DNA from: Treponema sp.
GTDB lineage: Bacteria; Spirochaetota; Spirochaetia; Treponematales; Treponemataceae
NCBI GenBank assembly: GCA_024695475.1
Contig: JAILIC010000113.1
Coordinates: 1-37,577 of the forward strand
Reading direction: 5' to 3'
Length of the DNA stretch: 37,577 bases
Part shown: positions 20,469-29,576 of the stretch, one piece after another
Layout of the letters: each line of letters starts with the position of its first letter
How positions within the stretch are numbered: the stretch's first letter is position 1
Notes under the pieces: generated by a model
Told to the model about the DNA's origin: nothing
Database searches by the model: none
The model's input: the letters and a program-made list of their open reading frames with translations, nothing else
Made by a program: the position numbers and the translations under genes

Positions 20469-21482
20469 ATGATTATTACACAGACACCGTTCCGCATGTC
20501 CTTTTTTGGTGGCGGAACTGATTTTGCAGGCTTTTATAATGAGCATGGTGGAGCTGTTTTATCAACCACTTTTGATAAATACTGTTATGTAACAGTACGC
20601 CATTTACCACGCTTTTTTGATTATAAAACACATTTGACCTATTCAAAAACAGAGCAGGTCAACAGTTATGAAGAAATTCAGCACCCAGCCATCCGTAACG
20701 CTATGCAGTGGCTCGACATGCACGAAATTCGTTTGACTTATGAAAGCGATTTACCGGCACGCTCTGGACTGGGAACCAGTTCTTCATTTGCTGTCGGTAT
20801 GCTCTCTGCCTTTTATGCACTAAAAGGACAATATGCTGATAAACGAAAGCTTGCAGATGATGCGATTTATCTGGAGCGCACGCTGTGTAATGAAGCCGGT
20901 GGTATACAAGATCAGATTGCTGCCAGTTTTGGAGGTTTAAATCGCATCGACTTTTCACAAGATGGATACAAGGTAAGTCCTATCATCATTTCTCCAGAAC
21001 GTAAACGAGAACTGAACAGCCATTTGATGTTGTTCTTTACGGGATTTTCTCGTTTTTCTTCAGATATTCAAAAGAGTACTGAAAAATCAATGAAAGATAA
21101 AACCCAGCAGTTGCTGGAGATGTACCATCTTGTCGACGATGCAGAAAAGATCCTGACCAACAAAAATACCAGTCTTGATGAATTTGGCAAACTACTGGAT
21201 TATACGTGGAAACTAAAACGGGGTATTTCTAGCGGTATCAGTACCGGCTCCATCGATGAGCAGTATGACAGAGCTATGAAAGCTGGTGCACTTGGCGGAA
21301 AATTGCTTGGTGCTGGTGGCGGTGGATTTTTGCTGTTCTACGTACCTCTTGAAAAACAGCAGCAAGTACGAGAGGCCCTCAAAGACCAGATGTATGTACC
21401 GTTTAAATTTGAAAATGACGGTAACAAGATTATTTTTTACCAGCCAGAAGATTTTAAAACAGTGTCATATAAAGGACAATAA
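20469..21482 (+). CDS. hddA: D-glycero-alpha-D-manno-heptose-7-phosphate kinase (GHMP kinase)
   Basis: 337 residues with all three GHMP-kinase motifs: TPFRMSFFGGGTDFAGFY at the N-terminus, the ATP-binding LPARSGLGTSSSFAVG near residue 100, and GALGGKLLGAGGGGFLLF near residue 275. The FGGGTD start and a neighbouring GmhA and HddC-GmhB make the heptose-7-phosphate 1-kinase HddA the best assignment. It makes heptose 1,7-bisphosphate for GDP-heptose synthesis. RBS AGAGGA just upstream of the start. Confidence 0.88.
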   Translation: MIITQTPFRMSFFGGGTDFAGFYNEHGGAVLSTTFDKYCYVTVRHLPRFFDYKTHLTYSKTEQVNSYEEIQHPAIRNAMQWLDMHEIRLTYESDLPARSGLGTSSSFAVGMLSAFYALKGQYADKRKLADDAIYLERTLCNEAGGIQDQIAASFGGLNRIDFSQDGYKVSPIIISPERKRELNSHLMLFFTGFSRFSSDIQKSTEKSMKDKTQQLLEMYHLVDDAEKILTNKNTSLDEFGKLLDYTWKLKRGISSGISTGSIDEQYDRAMKAGALGGKLLGAGGGGFLLFYVPLEKQQQVREALKDQMYVPFKFENDGNKIIFYQPEDFKTVSYKGQ

Positions 21483-21497
21483 GTAAGGAAAATACGT

Positions 21498-22130
21498 ATG
21501 GATCATATTAAAACACTCATAGATCGCTACCCAGTATTGCAGGTATGCGAAAAATCAATTAGAGATGCAGCAGAAGCTATTATCGTAAGTTACGAACAGG
21601 GCGGTAAGCTGCTTGTTGCCGGTAATGGTGGCAGTGCTTCTGATAGCGACCATATCTGTGGTGAGCTTTTAAAAAGCTTTGTCTTAAAACGTACGCCTGA
21701 TAAGCAATTTTTAGATGCGCTGACAGCTATCGACGCTGATACCGGGGCCTATCTTGCTGATAAATTGCAAGGTTCTCTCCCAGCCATCGCTTTAACAAAT
21801 CAGAGTGCACTTATGACCGCAAGTCTCAATGATGTTGATGGTAATGTCATGTTTGCACAACAGGTAAACGGCTATGGCAAAAAAGAAGATGTTTTTTTTG
21901 GTATTTCTACCAGCGGAAACTCTAAAGATGTTATTTATGCATTGGTAGTTGCTAAAGCTAAAGGACTTAAGACAATTGCCTTGACTGGTAAAACTGGTGG
22001 CAAAGTAAAAGATATAGCTGATATTTCGATTATTGTCCCTGAAAATGAAACTTACAAAATTCAAGAGTTGCATCTTCCTGTCTACCATGCACTTTGTCTT
22101 GAAATTGAAGCACACTTTTTTAAAGAGTAA
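21498..22130 (+). CDS. gmhA: Sedoheptulose 7-phosphate isomerase (SIS domain)
   Basis: 210 residues, slightly longer than typical GmhA. The SIS core carries VAGNGGSASDSDHICGELL and ISTSGNSKDVIYAL (phosphate-binding serines), and the C-terminal QELHLPVYHALCLEIE supplies the active-site Glu/His region. It converts sedoheptulose 7-phosphate to D-glycero-D-manno-heptose 7-phosphate. Internal stretch KSFVLKRTPDKQFLD followed by DALTAIDADTGAYLADKL is a lid segment seen in longer GmhA proteins. RBS AAGGAAA upstream; 5 bases before the next gene. Confidence 0.9.
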   Translation: MDHIKTLIDRYPVLQVCEKSIRDAAEAIIVSYEQGGKLLVAGNGGSASDSDHICGELLKSFVLKRTPDKQFLDALTAIDADTGAYLADKLQGSLPAIALTNQSALMTASLNDVDGNVMFAQQVNGYGKKEDVFFGISTSGNSKDVIYALVVAKAKGLKTIALTGKTGGKVKDIADISIIVPENETYKIQELHLPVYHALCLEIEAHFFKE

Positions 22131-22135
22131 GCATA

Positions 22136-23419
22136 ATGAAAACTGTTATCATGGCTGGCGGTAAAGGTACTCGAATTGCTTCTATTGCCAGTGATATTCC
22201 TAAGCCAATGATTCGTCTCTGTGACAAGCCTATTTTGGAGCATCAGATTGAGTGCCTTAAACGTAATGGTCTCACTGATATCATATTGGTAATTGGTCAT
22301 CTGGGGCATTTTATAAAAGAATACTTTGAAGATGGTTCCCGTTTTGGGGTACATATTACCTACTTTGAAGAGACAGAACCATTAGGTACTGCAGGAGCCC
22401 TTTTTAAGATTCCAGAACTAGAGCAAGATGATTTTATTATCTTGTGTGGGGATATCATTTTTGATGTAGATTTTACTCGTCTCATTGCATTTCATAAGGA
22501 GCATAATGCTGACGCAACCTTGGTATCTCATCCAAATGGACACCCTTATGACAGTGCCTTGCTCGTTACTAAGACTGTTTATCCAGATGAAAACTCTGGA
22601 GATATGCCGTATAACAGCCATCAGGTAATCCAGTGGTTAAATAAAGAAGATCCTCGTACCTGGTATGCAAATAGAGTCAATGCAGGAATTCAGGTACTCT
22701 CACCTCGCCTGCTGCAAAAAATAAAGCCGACAGTATCTAAATCAAAAGTCGACTTGGATAGAGACATCTTAAAACCATCAGTTGCAGATGGACATATTTA
22801 TGCATACGATACCCCGGAATATATCAAGGACATGGGAACGCCTGACCGCTACTATGCAACAGAAGCTGATATCAAAAGTGGTATCGTACAGCAACGCAAT
22901 TTAAGTCATAAGCAAAAAGCTGTGTTTTTAGATCGTGACGGTACGCTCAATAAAGAAGTACACTTTCTCAAAAACATTGATGATTTGGAATTATTGCCAG
23001 GAGTCGCACAAGCTGTCAAAAAGATAAATAGTCTCGGCTATCTTGCCATAGTCATTACCAATCAACCGGTAATAGCCCGTGGCGATATTACATTTGAACA
23101 GCTACAAGAAATTAACAACAAGCTAGAAACGTTACTCGGTAAAGAAGGTGCTTACATTGATGCTCTGTATTTTTGTCCACATCATCCCGATTCTGGTTTT
23201 GAGGGGGAACGTCCTGCATACAAAAAGATATGTTCATGCAGAAAACCTAACTCTGGACTTATTGAACAGGCAGCAAAAGACTTCAATATCGATATAACGC
23301 AATCCTACATGGTCGGTGACTCTGATAGTGATTATCAATGCGGTTTAAAAGCTGGTTGTAAACAGAGTGTACGTCTTGAAAAGGGATACTCACTCAGTGA
23401 TTTTGTACAAGGACTATGA
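22136..23419 (+). CDS. hddC-gmhB: Fused heptose-1-P guanylyltransferase (HddC) / heptose-1,7-bisphosphate phosphatase (GmhB)
   Basis: 427 residues. Residues ~1-235 are a sugar nucleotidyltransferase: TVIMAGGKGTRIASIASDIP with KPMIRLCDKP, CGDIIFDVDF and VNAGIQVLS. Residues ~258-427 are a HAD phosphatase: FLDRDGTLN with D266 and D268, ITNQPVIARG, a zinc-binding CPHH...CSCRKP pattern, and VGDSDSDYQCG, all typical of GmhB. The two domains carry out the last steps to GDP-D-glycero-alpha-D-manno-heptose. GDP is inferred from the HddA/HddC type pathway. The fusion order follows the domains' roles in reverse (the phosphatase acts first). Overlaps the GT4 by four bases (ATGA). Confidence 0.9.
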   Translation: MKTVIMAGGKGTRIASIASDIPKPMIRLCDKPILEHQIECLKRNGLTDIILVIGHLGHFIKEYFEDGSRFGVHITYFEETEPLGTAGALFKIPELEQDDFIILCGDIIFDVDFTRLIAFHKEHNADATLVSHPNGHPYDSALLVTKTVYPDENSGDMPYNSHQVIQWLNKEDPRTWYANRVNAGIQVLSPRLLQKIKPTVSKSKVDLDRDILKPSVADGHIYAYDTPEYIKDMGTPDRYYATEADIKSGIVQQRNLSHKQKAVFLDRDGTLNKEVHFLKNIDDLELLPGVAQAVKKINSLGYLAIVITNQPVIARGDITFEQLQEINNKLETLLGKEGAYIDALYFCPHHPDSGFEGERPAYKKICSCRKPNSGLIEQAAKDFNIDITQSYMVGDSDSDYQCGLKAGCKQSVRLEKGYSLSDFVQGL

Positions 23420-24498
23420 AAAAAAAGATCATTGCCATTAATGGTGAAGCTTGGTGTCGTACCCTTACGGGTATTGAACGGCTTGCAATTGAAGTAACGC
23501 AATTTCTTGATACGATGGTACAGCCAGGAGAATTTGAGCTAGTTGTACCTAAAAATGCACGTAATGTACCACCATTACACAATATTGCCGTCATCAGATT
23601 AGAGGCAAATGCAACGTTTTTTCCTAAATGGACGCAAATTGCTTTTCAAAAATATGTACTGACACATCATCGTATCAGTCTGGATTTTTCTAACACGTGT
23701 CCCTTTTTTTCACCTGGGTTTGAATTTATCCATGATATCTATAGTGTACTCTATCCAGAAGATTTTACATCGCATCGTGCCCAATTAATAAAACTGTACA
23801 GCAACTGCATGTATAAGACTATCGCAAAACGGGCAAAGCATATTTTTACGGTATCGGAATACACAAAACAAACAATTATTGATACCTATCATATCAATCC
23901 TGATCGTGTATCTGTCGTATACAGTGGTGTTTCAGGCTATAATGATATACAACCCGATTATTCCATTTTTGACCGCTTACCTGCCCTTGTATCAGGTGAG
24001 TATTTTTTTACACTGGGAAGCCTTTCACAGCGTAAAAATCTTGCATGGATTGCAAAGCATGCACAGCTCTATCCCAACGAAGTCTTTGCCGTTTCGGGAA
24101 AAGCACTACCTAACAACCATGAGGTACCAGAGGAATTAGAAATACTGCGAAAGCTTCCCAATATCGTTTTAACCGGTTATCTATCTGATGAAGAAGTAAA
24201 GGCGCTTGTCACCAAGAGTAAGGCATTTATTTTATCTTCGTATTTTGAAGGTTTTGGTCTGCCACCTTTGGAAGCATTAGCATGCGGAACAAAGATCATT
24301 ATTTCAAATAAAACCAGTCTTCCCGAGATTTACGGTGACTGTGCGTATTATATAGATCCTGACGATCCTACGACTGACTTGTCAGTCCTGATGAAGCAGA
24401 GTGTTACATCGCCAGCAGAAATACTTAAAAAATACACTCTGCAAAATACAGCAAAACGTCTGTACTCCATAATCCAAACTTGTTATACTACTACATAA
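23416..24498 (+). CDS. GT4-family glycosyltransferase
   Basis: 360 residues, GT-B fold. TLTGIERLAIEV at the N-terminal acceptor side, HIFTVSEYTKQTII in the linker, FFTLGSLSQRKNL, and the donor-site motif YFEGFGLPPLEALACG with the E-x7-E glutamates are typical of GT4 mannosyl/rhamnosyl-type transferases. No membrane segment. It directly follows the GDP-heptose genes, so a heptosyltransferase role is attractive but only contextual. The TAA stop shares one base with the start of fusion copy 3 (TAATG). Confidence 0.85.
   Translation: MKKKIIAINGEAWCRTLTGIERLAIEVTQFLDTMVQPGEFELVVPKNARNVPPLHNIAVIRLEANATFFPKWTQIAFQKYVLTHHRISLDFSNTCPFFSPGFEFIHDIYSVLYPEDFTSHRAQLIKLYSNCMYKTIAKRAKHIFTVSEYTKQTIIDTYHINPDRVSVVYSGVSGYNDIQPDYSIFDRLPALVSGEYFFTLGSLSQRKNLAWIAKHAQLYPNEVFAVSGKALPNNHEVPEELEILRKLPNIVLTGYLSDEEVKALVTKSKAFILSSYFEGFGLPPLEALACGTKIIISNKTSLPEIYGDCAYYIDPDDPTTDLSVLMKQSVTSPAEILKKYTLQNTAKRLYSIIQTCYTTT
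24481..24489 (+). promoter_or_regulatory. Possible extended -10 (TGTTATACT) before fusion copy 3
   Basis: TGn followed by TATACT (24484-24489), with ATG 9 bases after, the same -10-to-ATG distance as at 688. The -35 (TGTACT at 24461) is poor. It lies inside the end of the GT4 gene. Confidence 0.3.
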
Positions 24499-27221
24499 TG
24501 TCTACTATTCTTTATACCGTAATTATTTATCCGCTCTATACGATTATAGAGCTTGCATATACCCTTATTGAAAAAATCACCAGTAATTCTGGCATTGCAG
24601 TCATTGGCGTCAGTGCTACCATCACAATACTTTGTCTGCCACTCTATGCTGTTGCTGAGCACTGGCAGGAAATTGAGCGTGAAACCGAACGGCGCTTACA
24701 ACCTCAGGTGGATCTGTTTAAACAGATTTTCAAAGGTGATGAACGTTACATGATTACTTCTGCCTACTATCGGGAAAACCATTATAGCCCGATCATGGCT
24801 TTGCGCTCATCATTTAGCCTATTAATTCAAATTCCATTTTTTATTGCGGCATACACCTTTTTATCACATTTACCCGATCTCCAAGGCGAGTCTTTTTTAT
24901 TTATCAAAGACATGGGTGTTCCGGATGCTTCTTTTTATATTGGTTCTTTTGCAGTTAATATTTTACCAATTGCAATGACTGCAATAAATATCATATCCGG
25001 TACTGTTTACACCAAAGGTTTGCCTGTAAAAGAAAAAATACAGATTTATGGTATGGCTCTTATCTTTTTGGTCATACTATATCAATCACCAAGTGGTCTC
25101 GTCCTCTACTGGACAATGAATAACGTATTTGGTCTTATAAAAAACATATTTTATAAGCTTCAAAATCCACTTAAGGCCTTTTGGTTATTTGTCTGTGCTG
25201 TAGCCACAGTACTTGGACTCTATACGTTTATTTTTATCGGTATTCCACTTCTCTATAAACTGCTCGTATGTACAGCAGTCGCTTGTATATACCTCATACC
25301 GCTTGGATTGCGCGGGGTACAAAAACTGCTTGCCACTCGTGCAAGGCTCTTAGTACAAGATAGCAAAACCAGAGCACTCATATACATGCTCTCCTGTGTG
25401 TTGCTCTGCTTACTCAGTGGTTTAGTAATACCATCTTCCTTGATTGCTTCTTCTCCAATCGAGTTTGCAAATATTGGCTCACAGAGAAGTCCTGTTGAAC
25501 TCTTGTATTATCCGACGTTACAGGCTATCGGTCTCTTTGTATTTTGGCCACTATGTGTCTACTTTTTGTTTAATCATAAAGTACAAACCGTACTTGCCAT
25601 TATAATGAGCTGTTTGTGTTGCAGCGCACTCGTCAATACGTTTATTTTTTCTTTATCATACGGAGATATCTCATCTTCGCTACAATTTATCAATGCAGTA
25701 CAGTTTAAGACTTTTTCGCTTGTATCAATCACAAATCTTGCCATCGTAGCAGGTTTGTGTATACTCATATCCCTGTTTATCTACATCAAAAGAGGAAAAG
25801 TATACACGTATCTTATTGGCATCTTAGTGTTAACGCTCTCTTTGATCACAATAAAAAATACCTCAGTCATTAGCCATGAATACAAGGCTTTTGATAAAGT
25901 TCATCAGAGTACGCTGCATACCGAAATAACTCCGATTTTTACATTATCAAAAACAGCTCCAAATGTATTTGTCTTTATGCTTGATAGAGCGCAAGGACAA
26001 TACATGTCGGAAATATTAAAAGAAAGTCCTGACTTGCATGACTCATATAGTGGCTTTGTGTTTTATAACAATACGGCATCATTTAATGGTCATACCATGA
26101 TTGGCTCACCAGGAATTTATGGCGGGTATGAATATACACCTCAGGAAATGAACAAACGTTCTTCAGAACTGCTCGTAGATAAACATAATGAAGCACTTTT
26201 GTTGTTACCTCGCCTCTTTACTGAGCAAAAAGGATTTTCTGCTGTTGTAACTGATCCGTCTTGGGCAAACTACAGTCTTTACTCCGATTTTTCTTTGTAT
26301 GAGCCATATCCAAATATTAACGCCTATCAAACGATCGGAACCTATTCTTCCCTATGGCATGCAGAGCATGCAGACAGCGGTATCATAGATGGTACCGAGA
26401 CTATATTAAAACGGAATCTTTTATTCTTTAGCATTTTTAGGCAAGCCCCTGTCGTATTACGCGAATCCATTTACTATAAGGGACGTTACTGGAATTCAGA
26501 CACCACGCTAGAATCTTCTACCATCATGGTTGATAACTACGCACCATTGGAATATTTACCAAGACTGACAGCTATTACCGATGCCCCTACAGGGTCATAC
26601 ACCTGCATGGTTAATGAATTAACCCATCAGTCCTATTTTTTACAGGCTCCAGAGTTTAGACCACAGGCCGAAGTCACAAATCGGGGAACATCACGCTTTA
26701 AGGACATTAACGATTATGCTACGCAGGTCGCCGCCATAAAACGGATCGCTGAATGGCTGGACTATCTCAAGGCAAACGGTGTCTATGACAACACTCGTAT
26801 CATCCTTGTATCTGATCATGGAACATATGATACAGAAGACGACATGGAGTACAATCCTGAACTGGATGCTGCCATCGATGGTGGCGAATCAAAGGGACGT
26901 GGACACTTTCACTGTCTGCTAATGTATAAGGATTTTAATGCAAGAGGTAAAGTATTCGAGGATAACAATACATTTATGACCAATGCCGATGTGCCAGCTT
27001 TGGCATTACAGGGACTTATCGACAATCCTGTAAATCCATTTACACAAAAGAAAATTCCACTTGATACCACCTCTTTAAAAAAGGAAGGCATAATCGTCAC
27101 TCCTTGTGATGATCATCAGGCCTGGTTATATCGCAAAGATACTGTTTTTAATATCAAAGATACGCAATGGTGGAAAGTAAAAGACAATATCTTTAAATCA
27201 GAAAACTGGAGTAGACCATAA
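24498..27221 (+). CDS. YidC/Oxa1-like core fused to an alkaline-phosphatase-superfamily transferase, copy 3
   Basis: 907 residues from the ATG at 24498; an in-frame TTG at 24480 is less likely because homology with copy 2 starts at MSTILYTVIIYPLY. Core ~1-225: ATITILCLPL (T43 at the insertase arginine position), SPIMALRSSFSLLIQIPFF, LFIKDMGVPDA, SPSGLVLYWTMNNV. Transferase domain: D496 (FMLDRA), T533 (NGHTMIG), D773-H774 (VSDHG), H803/H805 (GRGHFH). These four sites sit at the same residue numbers as in copy 2, so the two are close paralogues; copy 1 is more distant. The stop overlaps the start of the TagF-like gene by one base (TAATG). Predicted extracytoplasmic phospho-head-group transferase; substrate unknown. 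Confidence 0.8.
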   Translation: MSTILYTVIIYPLYTIIELAYTLIEKITSNSGIAVIGVSATITILCLPLYAVAEHWQEIERETERRLQPQVDLFKQIFKGDERYMITSAYYRENHYSPIMALRSSFSLLIQIPFFIAAYTFLSHLPDLQGESFLFIKDMGVPDASFYIGSFAVNILPIAMTAINIISGTVYTKGLPVKEKIQIYGMALIFLVILYQSPSGLVLYWTMNNVFGLIKNIFYKLQNPLKAFWLFVCAVATVLGLYTFIFIGIPLLYKLLVCTAVACIYLIPLGLRGVQKLLATRARLLVQDSKTRALIYMLSCVLLCLLSGLVIPSSLIASSPIEFANIGSQRSPVELLYYPTLQAIGLFVFWPLCVYFLFNHKVQTVLAIIMSCLCCSALVNTFIFSLSYGDISSSLQFINAVQFKTFSLVSITNLAIVAGLCILISLFIYIKRGKVYTYLIGILVLTLSLITIKNTSVISHEYKAFDKVHQSTLHTEITPIFTLSKTAPNVFVFMLDRAQGQYMSEILKESPDLHDSYSGFVFYNNTASFNGHTMIGSPGIYGGYEYTPQEMNKRSSELLVDKHNEALLLLPRLFTEQKGFSAVVTDPSWANYSLYSDFSLYEPYPNINAYQTIGTYSSLWHAEHADSGIIDGTETILKRNLLFFSIFRQAPVVLRESIYYKGRYWNSDTTLESSTIMVDNYAPLEYLPRLTAITDAPTGSYTCMVNELTHQSYFLQAPEFRPQAEVTNRGTSRFKDINDYATQVAAIKRIAEWLDYLKANGVYDNTRIILVSDHGTYDTEDDMEYNPELDAAIDGGESKGRGHFHCLLMYKDFNARGKVFEDNNTFMTNADVPALALQGLIDNPVNPFTQKKIPLDTTSLKKEGIIVTPCDDHQAWLYRKDTVFNIKDTQWWKVKDNIFKSENWSRP

Positions 27222-28498
27222 TGATGCCGCATCTTTTGTATATAGATCCCGGTACGGGGAGTATGCTTTTTTCGATTTTCATAGGTATTGCCGCAACGTT
27301 ATTCTTTTTTGCAAAGGCTGCCATCCTAAAGCTGGTTGTTTTTGTATCAGGAAAACGTAGTGGCATACAACAAGATGCATCATATAAACCCTATGTAGTT
27401 TATGTTGAAGGTAAGCAATATTGGAACGTATTTAAACCTATCGTTGATGAATTTGAAAAACGCCAGTTACCCTTGACCTATTACACTTCTGCTGAAGATG
27501 ACTCCATCTTTGATACAACATACACCTATGTACATGCAGAATACATTGGCAAAGGAAATGCTGCTTTTGCTAAGCTAAACATGCTGTCTGCAGGTATTGT
27601 TGTCATGACCACTCCCGGTCTCAACGTATACCAGTTAAAACGAAGCAAAAACGTGCGTTTTTATGCAAATATTTTACATGGAGCGTCAGATCCTACCATG
27701 ATGAAATGGTATGGTTTAGACTTTTTTGATGCCATTTTGTTAACAGGTGATTATCAGCGTACTGATTTGCGTATGCTTGAACAAAAGCGTAAGATTCCTG
27801 CTAAGCAACTGCCAACAATAGGATGTACCTATCTCGATGCATTGCAGCAAAAAATGGATTCCATTCCCGTTGAGACTCCTCATCAATTTACCGTGTTGGT
27901 TTCACCATCATGGGGCCCCAGCTCCCTTTTGTCAAAGTATGGTACTGCCTTATTAGATCCTCTGGTTGCTACCGGCTGGAATATCATTATCCGTCCACAT
28001 CCACAGTCTAAACGAGCAGAGCCAGAAGTAATCGAAACACTGACACAAACCTACCAAAATGCAAAAAATGTGACATGGGACTATAGTCGTGATAACATTA
28101 TCGTAATGAAAAAGGCTGATATCATGATTTCGGACTTTTCAGCAATCATTTATGACTATACATTCCTGTGTGACAAGCCGGTCATGTATGTAAATGCCGA
28201 CCTCGACTTACGCCCCTATGATGCGTATGAGCTCGACAACCATGGAAAAGACATCTGGCAGTTCCGTGTATTAAAAGAAATGGGAATCGAGCTAAAACAG
28301 GAACAATTTGCTAACATAAAGACCATTATTGAACAGGCAAGCGACAATGAACATTTACATGCACTTAGACAAAAAGCAAAGAGCGAAGCTTGGATGCATA
28401 TTGGTCATGCCGCTGAAAATGCTGTAAACTTTATGATAGATACTGTTAAATCATTTGAACAGGCAAAGGATACACACAATGAACAGAAACATGCTTAA
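27221..28498 (+). CDS. 'IDPGTGS' membrane-anchored TagF-like protein, copy 2
   Basis: 425 residues, paralogue of the protein at 14932: N-terminal anchor LLYIDPGTGSMLFSIFIG and hydrophobic stretch, then the same TagF-like region with VSPSWGPSSLL, IIRPHPQSKRA (H260) and MISDFSAIIYDYTFL (D305). Differences cluster at the N-terminal acceptor half and in a short insertion (LDNHGKDIWQF). It follows fusion copy 3 with a one-base overlap and overlaps the class V aminotransferase by 20 bases. The start could be ATG 27221 or the next ATG at 27224. Predicted to use a CDP- or CMP-activated head group, perhaps the product of the cytidylyltransferase two genes downstream. Confidence 0.75.
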   Translation: MMPHLLYIDPGTGSMLFSIFIGIAATLFFFAKAAILKLVVFVSGKRSGIQQDASYKPYVVYVEGKQYWNVFKPIVDEFEKRQLPLTYYTSAEDDSIFDTTYTYVHAEYIGKGNAAFAKLNMLSAGIVVMTTPGLNVYQLKRSKNVRFYANILHGASDPTMMKWYGLDFFDAILLTGDYQRTDLRMLEQKRKIPAKQLPTIGCTYLDALQQKMDSIPVETPHQFTVLVSPSWGPSSLLSKYGTALLDPLVATGWNIIIRPHPQSKRAEPEVIETLTQTYQNAKNVTWDYSRDNIIVMKKADIMISDFSAIIYDYTFLCDKPVMYVNADLDLRPYDAYELDNHGKDIWQFRVLKEMGIELKQEQFANIKTIIEQASDNEHLHALRQKAKSEAWMHIGHAAENAVNFMIDTVKSFEQAKDTHNEQKHA

Positions 28499-29567
28499 TT
28501 TTACCGTTGGTCCCGTTATGATGGACGATACACTGCGTTTGGAAAACTCAGAACAAATCCCGTATTTTAGGACCCCTGAATTTTCTGCTATCATGAAAGA
28601 AAATGAATCATATCTCTGTCAGTTTTTAGATGCTCCAAAAGATTCGCGCATGATTTTTATGACAGGTTCTGGGACAGCTTCTATGGAAGCTGCAGTCATG
28701 AACGTGTTTACAGCACAGGATAAAGTACTTGTGGTTAATGGCGGTAGTTTTGGACACCGTTTTGTTGAATTATGTACAATCCACGGCATTCCGTTTACCG
28801 AGATTCATCTCAACTATGGTGAGCCACTAACACAAAAACATCTAGATGCATTTAACAATCAAGGATACACCGGTCTAATCATGCAACATCATGAAACATC
28901 AACGGGTGTATTGTATGATTTATCAATGGTAGGCGCCTTCTGTAAAAAGAACAACATATTTTTATTAGTTGATGCTATTTCTTCTTTTATGGCAGATCCG
29001 CTATCCATGCAACAGGACGCAATAGGAGCTGTCATCATGGGATCCCAAAAGGCTATGGCATTGCCACCAGGATTATCTTTTATCTGTGCCACTCCAAAAG
29101 CAATCCAGAGAATCACATCTCACAAGGTATCTTCCTTGTATTTTAACCTTGCTGACTATCTTACCAATGGTGAGCGCGGACAAACTCCTTTTACTCCGGC
29201 AGTCGGTACATTACTGTTATTGCATACCCAGCTTAAAAAAATTGCTGAGCAAGGTGGTGTCGCTACTATTATCAAACATACTCAAGAAATTGCTCAGTAT
29301 TTTAGAGACGGTATTAAAGATTTACCGTTAAAAAACTATTCAGTAAGTCCTTCTAACGCAGTAACAGCACTCACTTCAACAACAGGTAAATCTGCCTATG
29401 ACATCTTTACCGAAATGAAAGATAAATACCAGATATATATTTGTCCTAATGGTGGTGAATTAAAAGATCTCATCTTTAGAGTTGGTCACATCGGATATAT
29501 TACTAAACAGGCACTGGATACTTTGCTTGCAGCATTGCATGACATGCACAAACATGGAGCATTATAA
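28479..29567 (+). CDS. Class V PLP aminotransferase, AEP-transaminase/AGT-like
   Basis: 362 residues from ATG 28479, chosen over an in-frame TTG at 28455 because AAAGGA lies about eight bases upstream. FTVGPVMMDD at the N-terminus, FMTGSGTASMEAAV (PLP phosphate loop), QHHETSTGVLYD, VDAISSF (aspartate to pyridine nitrogen) and the PLP lysine K191 in MGSQKAMALPPG match the class V family that includes AepW and alanine-glyoxylate aminotransferase. It is related to but clearly distinct from the AepW domain at 18618. With a TagD-like cytidylyltransferase directly downstream, it probably makes an amino group on a small phosphate- or phosphonate-bearing compound; the substrate is unknown. Confidence 0.8.
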   Translation: MNRNMLNFTVGPVMMDDTLRLENSEQIPYFRTPEFSAIMKENESYLCQFLDAPKDSRMIFMTGSGTASMEAAVMNVFTAQDKVLVVNGGSFGHRFVELCTIHGIPFTEIHLNYGEPLTQKHLDAFNNQGYTGLIMQHHETSTGVLYDLSMVGAFCKKNNIFLLVDAISSFMADPLSMQQDAIGAVIMGSQKAMALPPGLSFICATPKAIQRITSHKVSSLYFNLADYLTNGERGQTPFTPAVGTLLLLHTQLKKIAEQGGVATIIKHTQEIAQYFRDGIKDLPLKNYSVSPSNAVTALTSTTGKSAYDIFTEMKDKYQIYICPNGGELKDLIFRVGHIGYITKQALDTLLAALHDMHKHGAL

Positions 29568-29576
29568 GGACTGCGT

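Noticed and set aside
24480-24497. TTG start for fusion copy 3
   Set aside because: Copies 2 and 3 align from the ATG at 24498, and the TAATG junction is the same kind as at 27221.
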